A DNA stretch of 64,000 bases. It comes from Silene latifolia. Lineage: Eukaryota; Streptophyta; Magnoliopsida; Caryophyllales; Caryophyllaceae. The notes under the pieces are model-generated. The model was not told the origin of the DNA, ran no database searches, and saw only the letters and a program-made list of their open reading frames with translations. The position numbers and the translations under genes are program-made. Location: the NCBI RefSeq assembly GCF_048544455.1, contig NC_133537.1:147600058-147664057 (forward strand). Direction: 5' to 3'. How positions within the stretch are numbered: the stretch's first letter is position 1; each line of letters starts with the position of its first letter. Shown here piece after piece: positions 24,056 through 34,803 of the stretch.

Positions 24056-24092
24056 GATATCTGCGTCATAATAGGGGTTTTTTCTACTAGTG

Positions 24093-25867
24093 TTTATAAG
24101 TGCATAGCTAAGGTACTGTGCAACAGATTGAGCCTTATTCTTCCTGACATCATAAGTTCTAACCAGAGTGCCTTTATTAAGGATAGGGATATTGTGTTGA
24201 ATATCCTTATCTGCCAAGATCTTACCAAGCTCTATAATAGGAAGATATGTTCTCCTAGAGTGCTCATGAAATTAGACCTGCAAAAAGCCTATGACTCCAT
24301 AGAATGGTCATTTCTGAAAGAAATGCTTATAGCTCTGAAATTTCCAAGTCATTTTACTAACCTCCTGATGGAGTGTGTCACTACTCCTCAATTTTCCCTT
24401 TCACTGAATGGAGAGTTATTTGGTTTTTTTCAAGGTAAAAGAGGTCTAAGACAGGGTGACCCTCTGTCTCCTCTATTATTCACTATTTTCTTGGAATACT
24501 TGTCAAGGATTTTGAATAGATTGACTGAATTGGAAGGCTTTAAACATCATCCACTCTGCAGGAAATTGAATCTTACTCATCTTTTCTTTGCTGATGATCT
24601 ATTAGTCTTTTGTAGAGGGGATTGGGATTCTATGATTTCTGTGATGAGAGCTATATCCACTTTTACTGCTGCTTCAGGTTTACATATGAACAAATTGAAG
24701 TCCAATGTGTATGGCAATGGGTTGGAGAGTGGACTGTTGGAGAAATTTGCTAATTTTACTGGTTTAAAGATAGGTCAACTCCCTTTTAAATATCTTGAGG
24801 TGCCTATCTCTGCTAAGAAGTTATCTGCTCTTGATTGTAACCTTCTGGTGGAAAGGATTGTGGATAGAATTAGAGCCTTGGGGGCAAAAAAACTATCCTA
24901 TGCAGGAAGGTTAGTTCTGATTAAAAGTGTCCTTGGTACTCTCCATAGTTACTGGGCAAGGATCTACATTATTCCGTCCAGTGTTATGGCTAAGATAGAG
25001 AGTACTTGCAGAAATTTCTTATGAAAAGGAGAAGCTAACTCACATTCTAATGCTCTTGTGTCCTGGAAGCAAGTCTGTCTGCCAAAAGAACAAGGAGGTT
25101 TTGGTGTGTGTGATATCAGAAGGTGGAATGTTGCTGTAGTGGGAAAGTATGTTTGGTGGTTGATGGATAAGAAAGACCACCTCTGGGTTAAGTGGGTGCA
25201 TAGTACCTACTTAAAAAGTATGCCCTGGTCTGAATATAAACCCTCCCAAGGCAGCAGTTGGGCTTGGAAAAGAATTTGCAGAGTTAAGGATACCCTTCTA
25301 CCTGGTTATGTACAGCATGACTGGTTAGAAAAAGATGCATCCTATTCGATTTCTAGTGGCTATAAATGGCTTGGCAGTGAGGCAACTAATGAGACCTGGT
25401 ACAGTCAAGTTTGGATTACTGATGGTATTCCTAAACATCAGTTTATTAGCTGGTTATTTGTACAGGATCGTGTTCTAACCATGGATAGGTTTCATAGATT
25501 GTTTCAGTGCAGTGATACAGTTTGTGCTTTGTGTGGTGAGGAGGATGAAAACCACGAACATTTGTTTTTCCTCTGTCCTTATAGTAGGAAATGTCTGAAG
25601 TTGGTACAAGAATGGAGTAATTTAAATATCCCTGAATTGCATGTTTTGAGTTAGTGGCAGGCTCAAGCCAAGAATAGGGGGACTTTCACTTCCTTGGTAG
25701 TGATGGCACTGGTATATCATATCTGGTGGGCTCGTAATCACTGCAGGTTCCAGCAGGTGGTATGGCGACTAGAGATTGTTGGAACTCGTATTATACATGA
25801 GGTTCCGGCCCATATTGATAGTAAGAACAAGACTAGGAAGAAGTTGATTTGGAATTCCATAAGTAGT
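24093..25867 (+). pseudogene. LINE ORF2, RT C-terminal part and zf-RVT
   Basis: The reverse transcriptase resumes at the CACTA junction with YKCIAKVLCNRL. NQSAFIKDRDI, LMKLDLQKAYDS, GLRQGDPLSPLLF and HLFFADDLLVF are the catalytic blocks; FADD is the active-site pair of aspartates. SYAGRLVLIKSVL follows. A TGA stop at 25022-25024 interrupts the frame, which then continues with WKQVCLPKEQGGFG. The zf-RVT segment has CALCGEEDENHEHLFFLC near 25530-25580. A further stop lies at 25652-25654. No RNase H domain is obvious downstream. The reverse transcriptase core is well preserved compared with the rest. Confidence 0.88.
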
Positions 25868-25995
25868 TGAGTATTATAATTCAGGAATTGTTGTGTAGAG
25901 GTGCAATTTGCACTCTATTAAATTGTTGTTTGGTTGATAAACTAGTTTGTAATAGCTCATTATTATTAATAGAATTCTTACATTCTACCAAAAAA
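25868..25995 (+). other. LINE 3' UTR and A-rich tail
   Basis: About 120 bp without coding potential, ending TTACATTCTACC followed by nine or more A residues at the target duplication. Confidence 0.75.
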
Positions 25996-27847
25996 AAACA
26001 AATGATTAAAGGCACTAGGGTGTCATGGGTTCATAAGGGAATCATGGAAATAGATCATACAAACATATTCTCAAATAGATGCATGCAACATATTGTTGTG
26101 ATGGAATAGAGTTAGTGTATATATCTTCAAATTCCTAGGAAGATTTAGGTCCCGGAGCCGAGTCGATGAAGACTTTACAACACCTACAAGTCGACTTAGT
26201 CTCTTCCTATTCAACTCTATGCATGGTCTAACAAGGCTCGAGTTGGCTTATATCTTACAAGGCTCATTGAAGAGATAAGAGATGGGTAAAAAATACAAGG
26301 ATTCATAGTCTCGCATTTCATCAAACATAACATGTGCATAGGTTGAAATCTCACCAAGCAAGCAAGTGATTATGAAAGCATATTAGATTAAGCATAGATT
26401 AATTTCCATGATTTTTTGCCTTAACTCCATTAACCCTAGCTAAAGGACTACTCATTCATGATCAAGTTTAACATGCTAATAAGGTTGTCAATCATACTAA
26501 GAAAGCAAAATATGATGAATAAATGATGTGATTTAACAATAATTAAGCAAAGGTAAAAAAAGGGAGTATACCTACTTGAGATGATCCAAATAATAATCAA
26601 AGAATAATAGAAGTAAACTTGATGATTGATGGAAGGTTGTCAATCCTCCAATAAACCCCAAATAATCTTCTAATTACCCAACTAAACTAAGAACAATTGA
26701 GAGAATTAAGGAAAGATTTAGATGTGATTAATATTGATATGTGTATTACAACTTTGATTAGGACTAAATTAAGGGAATGATTATGATAAGATGATTCTAA
26801 GCTAGTACAATAGGGTATTTATACTAAAATTAAGTACAAGGATTAGGGTTACTAAGGGCTTAAATGACGATTAAGACCCTAAGAGAAGCTTGATAATTTG
26901 AAACTCCCGAGGGACATGCGCGGATTGAGTAGCAACTCCCCAGGGACACGCGCGGATTTAGCTGAAGCACGCTTGGTCCTGTGAGGTGATCCGCTCGGGC
27001 TGACAGTCGGGATGCTCAGATCCTGGCTCTGGAACGCTCGTCCTGAGCTCAGGACGCTCGGATACTGGGACAGGGTTCATCTCTTGTTCTTGGCTCCCTA
27101 ACAATCCGTGGGGACTGTCTTAGGGACGCATGGATCATTCATCATTGCCCATTTCACTTCATTTATTTGCTTAGGCTTCTAGTGTCGGTCTCCTCTTCGA
27201 TGCTTGGTCATTAGATGTGATCCATTTAGCTCCATTTTGCTCCATAAATACAAGGCTAGTAATCCTCTCCTACCAAGGACACAAAACCTCGAAGAATATG
27301 CAAAATGGGAAACTAAAGATAAGAAATGACCCTAATAGGTGCTAGAAAGCATGGGAACGAGGCTAATTCGGGGACTAAATGTGCTCAAATATGAGTCACA
27401 TCAACAGCGCGATGATTGATCAAGGTTCACGATTTCTTTTGATCGTTATTTTGTTAAAATCTCCAACCTTAATATTGACGAGGTGAATTATCAAAATCAC
27501 AAATATTTCTTTGAGTATGGAATTCAGAGGATTGTTCTTTGTATGTAAACAAATTATTAGTCAATAGTCGGTCTTTAATTTAATGTTATATGATAAATCC
27601 AATGTGATTTCTTGAATTTCAATGATTTTGTTGCTCATTTATAGTAGCTTTCATGTAGCAGTTGTAACTTGTAATTGATTGTTTTTTGTAGAGTGGAGGA
27701 CACATGTGCTACCACTATGTGTTGTTCTTTGTTGACTTATTTGTGGCATGTTTATAATACCGAATTGATCAGCTCTAAAAAATCCGAGTCTCCTCAATTC
27801 ATTTGGTGTTTGCGATGTAATTTGCCATTTCTCGAGTATTGGAAGGC

Positions 27848-27918
27848 TATTAGCTCAATGGTAGAATAATGTACAATCTTGTACAAAGATGTGGGTTCGA
27901 TTTTCACATAGCCTAATT
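27848..27918 (+). pseudogene. tRNA-like sequence
   Basis: GGCTATTAGCTCAATGGTAG opens a tRNA-like stretch ending ACATAGCC. It has an A box (TAGCTCAATGG) and a B box (GGTTCGATTTT), six of seven acceptor pairs, and a T-arm GTGGG-TTCGATT-TTCAC. The anticodon arm TGTAC/GTACA closes a six-base loop instead of seven, and the D-stem is imperfect, so it is unlikely to be a functional tRNA. The 5' end resembles the start of plastid trnI-GAU, from memory. It could also be the head of a SINE. Confidence 0.5.
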
Positions 27919-28288
27919 TTTCGTTGCAAGTAGTGTTACTTTTAGATCAAGTAATGTTTCTTTATATAGTATAAGTGGCACTCTATATATAATTATAAGT
28001 ATTATCCAATGGCATAATTATTTTGTCTAAATAAAATAATTAGTGTCACTGCAAAAACTAAGAATACCTGGTGTTACCGCATAGAATAAATAATGTTATT
28101 TTACAAAGTAACATAATGTTCATTTTTAGTTGGAATGAAGTAAAATTGAAACTTGAACTAACTAAAATTGGAACTTTAACATTAATTCCGTGTTACTTTG
28201 ATGGATAAATGATGTTACAGTAACCTAATTACTGTATCAATGTTACTATAATGAGTAAAAGGTGTTATAGTATCATTGTTACATAGTA

Positions 28289-28379
28289 CCTCTCCGTTCC
28301 GGTTATTTGTTTACGAATACCCGAAATCGTGCCCTCCCCTATCGTTGGTCTTTCTGCCAAAATACCGGGACGAAGGGAG
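28289..28379. mobile_element. Very short Stowaway-like MITE
   Basis: CCTCTCCGTTCCGGTTATTTG at the left and, inverted, CTCCCTTCGTCCCGGTATTTT at the right form terminal inverted repeats of the CTCCCTCCGTYCC type. TA flanks both sides (28287-28288 and 28380-28381). At 91 bp it is little more than its two ends. It would be mobilised by a Tc1/mariner transposase. Confidence 0.8.
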
Positions 28380-28715
28380 TAGATGAATTACACAATTATT
28401 ATTGTAACATTGTTTCCATGTTAATTTAATGAATCAATGTTGTTTATGTAATATTGTTACTCTAATATTAATCCGTCTTTGATGTATGAAATAAAACGAA
28501 GATGTTAATTTTTTTTTTTTTTTAAGTCAAACAAAGATGTTAATTTAACACTACGTTACTCTGATGAAGGAATGACGTTACAGTAACACTGTTACTATAA
28601 CTATGATGTAGGGGGAATAAGGATTGATGGTGTAAGTGTTACTATCAGTAATGAATAAATGATGTTACAACAATAATGTTACTATATACTTCGTAATAAA
28701 CTAGGCTAGATAATA

Positions 28716-29181
28716 TGTTAAAACTAATCAACTCCTACTCACTAGCTTAGCTATTCCACCGTCCATGGCAACGCAATAAAACAAGGTAGCAGCAAAAGTA
28801 TGGTAACTAAGTCAAAGAAGTGAATAGCATTCACCTACCTTACTTATTTTACACATGTGTGTAAGACTTTGTGTGTAGAAGCCAATCAAGCCATTATTTC
28901 AATAGTATATTGTGTAGTATAAATAGGATAGCTTTGTGATGTGCAATGTACTCAGAACACACAAAAACAAAACAAACAATAAGAGAGTTTGTGAGAGTTT
29001 GTGAGTCGTAGAAATATTAGTGAGTTAAGAGTGTGAGTGTTTATTTGTAATTGGTATATTTCCAATTTATTTGAGTGATAATAAAATTATTGTAAGAGTG
29101 CAATTTATTATTATCGTCTTACTCTTTTCACATAATATTTTTCATTACGCTTCCGTATTAAATACACTCTAATTCGCTACA
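28716..29181 (+). repeat. 5' LTR of copia element 1
   Basis: It runs TGTTAAAACTAATC to TTCGCTACA. GTATAAATAGGATAG at about 28918-28932 is a good TATA box. Repeated GAGAGTTTGTGAG follows in the presumed R/U5 region. Confidence 0.92.
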
Positions 29182-29334
29182 TTTGGCATCAGAGCCAGTA
29201 AGGCGGAGTGTTATTTATCTTGTCCAAATATTGATCCGGGATCAATATTATCTTAGTGTGCACAGTCCGGGACTGTGAATCAAATTGGTCGGGGATCAAG
29301 CTTACTTGATTGAGCCGGGCGTCATCAAGTCACC

Positions 29335-30591
29335 ATGGGAGATATCAACTTTTCAACTAGTGGTATTGAGAAATTAAACAGTGGAAATTATAGTACGTGG
29401 AGCACACGTATGCAATTCTATCTGTTGGGACAAGATCTTTGGAGCATTGTTGGCGGTGGTGAAACCGCCAAACCAGCTAGAGGAGAAGAGCTGAAGAAGT
29501 GGAAGGTCAAAGCCGGAAAGGCTATGTACGTGTTAACGGCAACCGTCGGGGACGATATGCTGTATCGCATCAAAGATGTAGAAACACCAAAAGAGGCATG
29601 GGACACTTTAAAAGAGTTGTTCTCAAAGAAGAATGATTCTCAACTCCAGTTGCTCGAGAATGAGCTAATGTCGGTTCGACAAAATACCATGTCGGTAAAC
29701 GAATGGTTTACCAAAGTCAAAACTCTGTGTGAGCAAATCACAAAGTTGGATCCTGAAAATCCAATCACGGATACCAGGATGCGAAGAATTATTATCTTCG
29801 GTTTAAGGCCGGGATTCAGTACTCTTGTCGTAGCAATTCGAGGTTGGGCTACACAACCAACTCTTATTGAGTTTGAAAATATGTTAGCCAACCAAGAAGC
29901 TCTAGATAAGCAAATATCTGGAGCATCCATCAAGGAAGAAGAAAAGGCTCTCTTTGGTAATAAAAAGTCATACCAAGGAGGTGACAAGAGAAATTCTGGG
30001 TCGAGTTCTCAAGGCGGATCAAATAAAAAGCCAGGAGGATTCATAAAAAGCCAAGGAAGAGGAGGCTTCCAACGAGGAGGAGCGCATCAAGATCGACAAC
30101 CAGACCATCAAAGATGTCAGGTGCGCCCAAATGTTGTTTGCTACAAGTGTAGTAAAAAGGGACATTATGCTCGAGATTGTTGGTCAAAATCGGCAGAAGG
30201 CAATGTCGCAACATCAAACGAGCACAAAAATAATGAAGTTGAATGGGATGTTCAAGCTTCATATTCAGTTGAACAAGAAGGTTCAAGCAAGAAGTCGACA
30301 GTGCACGAATCAATGGCATTAGTCGCAGAAAGTGACAACTTAATCAATTATAAAGATGATTGGATAATTGATTCAGGTTGTTCGAATCATATGACGGGAG
30401 ACAAAGAAAAGTTTCTTAGCATGTCAGAGTACAAGCGTGGACGAGTTGTTGTCACTGCAAATAACTCAGAGTTGCCAATCACTTATATTGGCAAGGCCAT
30501 GGTTATCCCAAGATATAGTAACAAGCAAGTTCATCTTGATAATGTCTATCATGTATCAGGTATGACGAAAAATATAATATCGGTGTCATAA
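29335..30591 (+). CDS. Copia gag-protease fragment
   Basis: The 418-aa frame starts 151 bp after the primer binding site, at ATG 29335 (MGDINFSTSGIEKLNSGNYS). The first 200 residues are a copia gag (UBN2-type) with the usual W-rich opening YSTWSTRMQFYLLG. A Gly/Arg/Gln-rich stretch leads to a zinc knuckle CYKCSKKGHYARDC at residues 269-282, which binds RNA. The retropepsin active site is WIIDSGCSNHMTG around residue 342. A TAA stop after NIISVS at 30589-30591 closes it. In an intact element integrase and reverse transcriptase would follow in the same frame; here they are deleted. Confidence 0.92.
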   Translation: MGDINFSTSGIEKLNSGNYSTWSTRMQFYLLGQDLWSIVGGGETAKPARGEELKKWKVKAGKAMYVLTATVGDDMLYRIKDVETPKEAWDTLKELFSKKNDSQLQLLENELMSVRQNTMSVNEWFTKVKTLCEQITKLDPENPITDTRMRRIIIFGLRPGFSTLVVAIRGWATQPTLIEFENMLANQEALDKQISGASIKEEEKALFGNKKSYQGGDKRNSGSSSQGGSNKKPGGFIKSQGRGGFQRGGAHQDRQPDHQRCQVRPNVVCYKCSKKGHYARDCWSKSAEGNVATSNEHKNNEVEWDVQASYSVEQEGSSKKSTVHESMALVAESDNLINYKDDWIIDSGCSNHMTGDKEKFLSMSEYKRGRVVVTANNSELPITYIGKAMVIPRYSNKQVHLDNVYHVSGMTKNIISVS

Positions 30592-30689
30592 CTAGTAGCT
30601 TCGGGAAACCATGTGGTTTTTGGGCCTAATGATGTGAAAGTGTATCCAAGTTTGGAGGGAAATTCATCTCCTATCATGGTATGGTAAGA

Positions 30690-31745
30690 TAGCTGAATTC
30701 TTATTGCAAAGTGGTTATTCAGTTGCCCCTGCAGATTCGAGCTTGTTCGTGAAAGCTCGAGATGAAAAGTTATCAGTTTGTCCTTGTTTATGTGGATGAT
30801 CTTATCATCACTGAAGATGATGATAGAGAGATTCATCAAATAAGATCAAATCTCTCAATAAGGTTTCATATGAAAGAGCTTGGAGAGTTTAAGCATTTTC
30901 TTGGTCTAGAGGTAGACAGAACCAAAGGTGGGATATTTCTTTGTCAACAGAAATATGCCCAGGATATGTTGGAGAAGTACGGGATGCTCGATTGCAAACC
31001 AGTGTCGACTCCAAGCGAGATCAATGTTAGATTGTGTTCTACAGAGGGAAAAGATTTAGAGGATGTGACGATGTATAGACAACTCGTGGGAAGTCTTATA
31101 TATCTCACATTGACTCGACCTGATGTCGCTTATGCGGAAAGTGTGGTTAGTCGTTTCATGCAAAATCCAAAGAAGTCTCATTTGGAAGCAATACGACGTA
31201 TACTGAGGTATATTAAAGGAACAGTTGACTATGGAATATTGTACCCAAGTGGTGAATTGTCTGAAATTCACGGGTATTGTGATGCTGATTATGCCGGTGA
31301 TCACGACACACGTCGATCAACTACCGGGTATGCGTTTAGTCTTGGTTCCGGTGCTGTTTCGTGGTGTAGTAAGAGGCAACTTACTGTATCATTGTCGAGT
31401 ACAGAGGCAGAGTATAGGGCAGCAGCGATGGCAGCACAAGAGTGTGTATGGCTAACACAACTGCTGAAGGATCTATATCAACCAGTTTATTCTGGAGTGA
31501 AGGTTTATTGTGACAACATGTCAGCAATGAGATTAGCAGAAAATCCAGTTTTTCATGCTAGAACAAAACATGTTGAAGTACATTACCATTTTGTACGAGA
31601 AAAGGTTCTAAGGGGTGAGATTCATCTGGACTATGTCAAGACCGATGATCAAGTGGCAGATATCTTTACCAAGGGTCTGAGTGGACCAAAATTTGAGAAG
31701 TTCCGAATGCAGCTTGGTATGACTTCTAGACTAACTCTGATATGA
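30690..31745 (+). pseudogene. Copia RT C-terminus and RNase H
   Basis: A short piece, AEFLLQSGYSVAPADSSLFV (30692-30750), lies in another frame. It is followed by a one-base shift near 30760 and then an open frame to 31743-31745 with VYVDDLII, the catalytic YVDD of reverse transcriptase. The RNase H part has [14 protein letters not shown] and [11 protein letters not shown], then [14 protein letters not shown] and [10 protein letters not shown], in the usual order. Integrase and the first two thirds of RT are missing; the deletion joins about 30688 directly to RT. The stop is followed at once by the polypurine tract. Confidence 0.92.
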
Positions 31746-31765
31746 GAGTAGTCGTTGAGGGGGAG

Positions 31766-32231
31766 TGTTAAAACTAATCAACTCCTACTCACTAGCTTAG
31801 CTATTCCACCGTCCATGGCAAAGTAATAAAACAAGGTAGCAGCAAAAGTATGGTAACTAAGTCAAAGAAGTGAATAGCATTCACCTACCTTACTTATTTT
31901 ACACATGTGTGTAAGACTTTGTGTGTAGAAGCCAATCAAGCCATTATTTCAATAGTGTATTGTGTAGTATAAATAGGATAGCTTTGTGATGTGCAATGTA
32001 CTCAGAACACACAAAAACAAAACAAACAATAAGAGAGTTTGTGAGAGTTTGTGAGTCGTAGAAATATTAGTGAGTTAAGAGTGTGAGTGTTTATTTGTAA
32101 TTGGTATATTTCCAATTTATTTGAGTGATAATAAAATTATTGTAAGAGTGCAATTTATTATTATCGTCTTACTCTTTTCACATAATATTTTTCATTACGC
32201 TTCCGTATAAAATACACTCTAATTCGCGACA
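31766..32231 (+). repeat. 3' LTR of copia element 1
   Basis: Same length as the 5' LTR, with five visible differences. It ends TTCGCGACA where the 5' copy has TTCGCTACA. Confidence 0.92.
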
Positions 32232-32236
32232 TAATA

Positions 32237-32540
32237 TTCGCTTGTCTCAAGTTTCTATAATGAATCAATGATGTAATAGAACTAATACTATGATAATTAT
32301 TACTCTTAAAATCAATTGAAAATAAATATGCGAAATTATAGTTGAAGCAGTATAGTCAACAGGTATACTATTACAGTAACATGGTTACACTTGCAAAATC
32401 ACAATAACATGGTTACACCAATACAGTAACATACTAATATGGTTACACCATTACAATTGGTATCAACAACTAAAAAAAAAAATATTAAGAGAAATGTACA
32501 TTGCACCACTCAAGCCTAACTCGATGAATCATGAAGGTTC
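32237..32540. other. Element W interior between copia insertions
   Basis: AT-rich, with GTTACA/GTAACA words continuing the pattern of 27930-28715. No gene. It ends at the target duplication GGTTC of the next copia element. Confidence 0.6.
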
Positions 32541-33194
32541 TGTTGGGTAAATTAATCCAACACAAGTTACACAACAAAGTTTAATGAACAATGTTACAAT
32601 GCACATGTAACATGTTGGAGTTAATTGAATGTGAATTCATTTGCATAAGAATGTGAATAAAACAAATGAATTGTGTTTAATTCATTTGTTGTGATAACGT
32701 GAAGTGACTTTATGATGTTAAGTTATAACGTCACTTTCACATGCTATATAAAGGATGCAATTTCTTTGGAAAACATATCTCACAACAAATATCAAACAAG
32801 GTGACTTAGCTTGGTAGAAAATAGCAAGTCGGGTTTGAGAGTGAGAGACAGTATAACGGGTGTTATAATACAATAATTTAGGAGGTTACTCTAGGGGTGA
32901 TATTAGTGGCATTGACTAATATTACTGGAGGGCTAGAGGTTGTTATCTTATATTATTGTGGGTTTCGAATTGGTATTAATTCGGGACGGTTACGTTGTAC
33001 TGGTACTATATTATTATAGTGGATTCTAGTCGTTTTGGCTAGTGGGTTTTACTTCCGGTTTGGAAGGTTTTGCCCTGGGTTTGACCCTAAATATTGTCTC
33101 ATCTTATTATTGCTTACATTTATTTACTTTTACGGTTTACTTGTCGATTGGTTGCTTCCGTTGCGCGTGGGAGATAGGCGCTAATTTCCCAACA
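32541..33194 (+). repeat. 5' LTR of copia element 2
   Basis: It runs TGTTGGGTAAATTA to TTTCCCAACA. GCTATATAAAGGATGC at about 32742-32757 is a good TATA box. The short ORF at 33042-33326 starts in the LTR and is not a gene. Confidence 0.92.
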
Positions 33195-33247
33195 GTGGTA
33201 TCAGAGACACTAGGCTCGGTCCGGTGGCTGGTTTATAATTGGCAAGG

Positions 33248-34650
33248 ATGTCAAATTTGGAGTCTCAATTTGCAGTACCAAAATTTGATGGTAAAAGTAG
33301 TTTCACCCTTTGGCAGAGAAGGATGAAGGATCTTTTGGTACATCTTGGCTTGGCTAGAGCCTTGAAAGGAGATGATGGTAAGCCGGAGAAGATGAGTGAT
33401 GACAACTGGGAAGAGGTTTGCACCAAGTGTGCAAGTACTATTAGGTTGTGCATCTCGGATTCAGTCATTAATTGTGTTCTTGATGACGACTCTCCATCGG
33501 TGATGGGAAAACTTGGAGAAGCTCTACATGGCGAAAAGTTTGACCAACAAGTTGCTTTTAAAGCGACGGTTATATTGGTTAAGGATGGATGAAGATGAAA
33601 ATTTAATTGGACATGTGAATTTGTTCAGTGGACTGTTAGACGAGTTAAAGAAGATCGAGGTGAAGCTTGAGGAGGAAGATAAGGCGTTATTACTCCTCAA
33701 TTCTCTCCCGGACACATATGAGACTTATGTGGATACTATTTTGTGCGGTAAAGACACCATCACGGTGGAGCAAGCACAAACAGCTTTATTGTCCTTTGAT
33801 GCGAGGAAGAAGGACAAGGTCACTGGATTGACGGATTGATGATGCGGGTACACGATTTGCGGTTGCTCGAGATGGGAGAGGTCGATCGTTTAACAGGGAG
33901 GATGGATCGAATCATGGCAGGTCTCGGTCAAGGAACGCTTCTAGGAATAATGATGTGAAGTGTTTCAAGTGTGGTAACCTTGGGCATATTAGGCGGTTCT
34001 GTCCTAACAAATGCGGGAATGAAGAAAACAAGGGCGACACCAACTTGGTTGCCGGTGAAGGAAGTAGTGGTTGTTTCCTTGCCGATGATAGTGACATATT
34101 TGCGGTCACGGATGTGAACGACGTGCCTTCCAAGGAAGAATGGATATTAGATTCTGGTTGTGTCAACCATGTTTGCACCCGGAAAGATAATTTTGATGAG
34201 CTCCAAGAAGGCGTGGCTAGGAAGTTGAGTTTGGCTGATAACTCAACAGTTAATGTCATGGGTGTTGGGGTGGTAAAAATAAAATTGTCAAATGGGGTGG
34301 TGCACACTTTAGACAAGGTTGCATATGTTCCAAAGTTGCGGCATAATTTAATTTCACTTAGTCAACTGGACACCGAAGGTTATGGGTGTAAAGCTCATGG
34401 GGGAGTAATGAAAGTGACTAAGGGTTATATGGTCCTCATGAAGGGGGAGCTACGTCGTGGTTTATACCGTCTGGATGCATATGCAGAAAAAACGTCAAAG
34501 GATAGCTGGAAACGGAAAAGTCGTGCACGTGTTTCGTTCGCGGAAGAGGCGACGAAGGTAGATTGTTTTCAGGTTACAGACGGGCGCAAAGATAAAATTC
34601 CTGCTGGTAGAAAGGTGGAGAGCAAGAGGTTTCTCTCCGGAGTCAAGTAA
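33248..34650 (+). pseudogene. Copia gag-protease with two frameshifts
   Basis: It starts ATG 33248 (MSNLESQFAVPKFDG). The gag region reads LWQRRMKDLLVHLGL, then, after a frame change near 33510, MEKLYMAKSLTNKL and LLDELKKIEVKLEEEDKALL. A second frame change near 33835 leads to a zinc knuckle CFKCGNLGHIRRFC (about 33958-33999) and the protease motif WILDSGCVNHVC (about 34141-34176). The C-terminal part (GVVHTLDKVAYVPKLRHNLI) resembles the protease-integrase junction of copia polyproteins. A TAA stop lies at 34648-34650. With both shifts repaired it would be about 467 residues, matching gag plus protease; the shifts make it non-functional. Confidence 0.9.
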
Positions 34651-34803
34651 CGTCATTGACTGGGTTTAGGCTGTACACGGTGCATTGGCCGTGATAGTGA
34701 GTTAGGGTGAGGACCAGATACTAACTCGGGTGTGCAACTGGTAATTTAAAAAGGCCAATGGTTGATTCCTCGGTGGTTGTCACTTGTGTTGGAGGGGGAG
34801 ATT
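34651..34803 (+). other. Copia element 2, 3' internal end
   Basis: A short non-coding stretch ending in the polypurine tract GGAGGGGGAGA directly before the LTR. Nothing corresponding to integrase or RT is present. Confidence 0.8.

Larger units (their letters stand above)
19573..24092. mobile_element. Non-autonomous CACTA transposon
   Basis: The ends are CACTAGTAGAAAAACC (19573) and, inverted, CACTAGTAGAAAAAACC (24092), with a 3-bp target duplication TTT (19570-19572 and 24093-24095). Removing the element and one duplication restores an open LINE reverse transcriptase frame across the site (ACCNTL then YKCIAKVL), which proves the boundaries. Subterminal regions at 19590-19990 and 23805-24055 are full of GGCGGTT/AACCGCC words. 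No transposase is seen. The interior carries exon-like segments on the minus strand and a LINE fragment. Confidence 0.93.
16750..25995 (+). mobile_element. L1-type LINE, split by a CACTA element
   Basis: A target duplication of about 15 bp (AAACAAATGATTAAA at 16735-16749 and 25996-26010) and a short A-rich 3' tail (ACCAAAAAAAA) show insertion into the Athila LTR. Without the CACTA it is about 4.7 kb. It encodes a DUF4283/CCHC ORF1 part and an ORF2 part with endonuclease, reverse transcriptase and zf-RVT, all broken by stops and frameshifts, so it is dead. The 5' UTR is short (85 bp). Confidence 0.9.
16486..27403 (-). mobile_element. Solo Athila-type LTR, split by a LINE
   Basis: On the minus strand it begins TGATGTGACTCATATTTGAGC at 27403 and ends CACGACCA at 16486. 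A perfect 5-bp target duplication ACAGC flanks it (16481-16485 and 27404-27408). No internal domain is present, so it is a solo LTR of about 1.66 kb once the LINE (16750-25995) is removed. It carries the same GC-rich words (CGCGGATT, GCTCGTCC; 26910-27070) and TATAAATACCC box (minus, about 26811-26824) as the LTR at 3455-5297. Confidence 0.85.
27409..28715. other. Interior of element W with GTTAC words
   Basis: No gene is recognised. From about 27930 to 28715, and again at 32232-32470 beyond the copia element, the sequence is studded with GTTAC and its complement GTAAC, often paired as GTTACAGTAAC, in otherwise AT-rich DNA. It is degenerate but clearly non-random. The part at 27409-27840 is unassigned; an intron-like TTTTTTGTAG before AGTGGAGGACAC near 27690 might mark a captured gene piece. 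Confidence 0.5.
28716..32231 (+). mobile_element. Ty1/copia element, internally deleted
   Basis: It has two 466-bp LTRs (28716-29181 and 31766-32231) and a perfect target duplication TAATA (28711-28715 and 32232-32236). A primer binding site TGGCATCAGAGCC lies at 29184, and a polypurine tract TTGAGGGGGAG precedes the right LTR. The LTRs differ at five positions by eye, about 1%, so insertion is recent. Gag-protease and the end of RT plus RNase H are present, but all of integrase and most of RT are gone, so it cannot move alone. It lies within element W. Confidence 0.94.

Noticed and set aside
27848..27918. Functional tRNA gene
   Set aside because: Six-base anticodon loop, imperfect D-stem and one acceptor mismatch; kept only as a tRNA-like relic.
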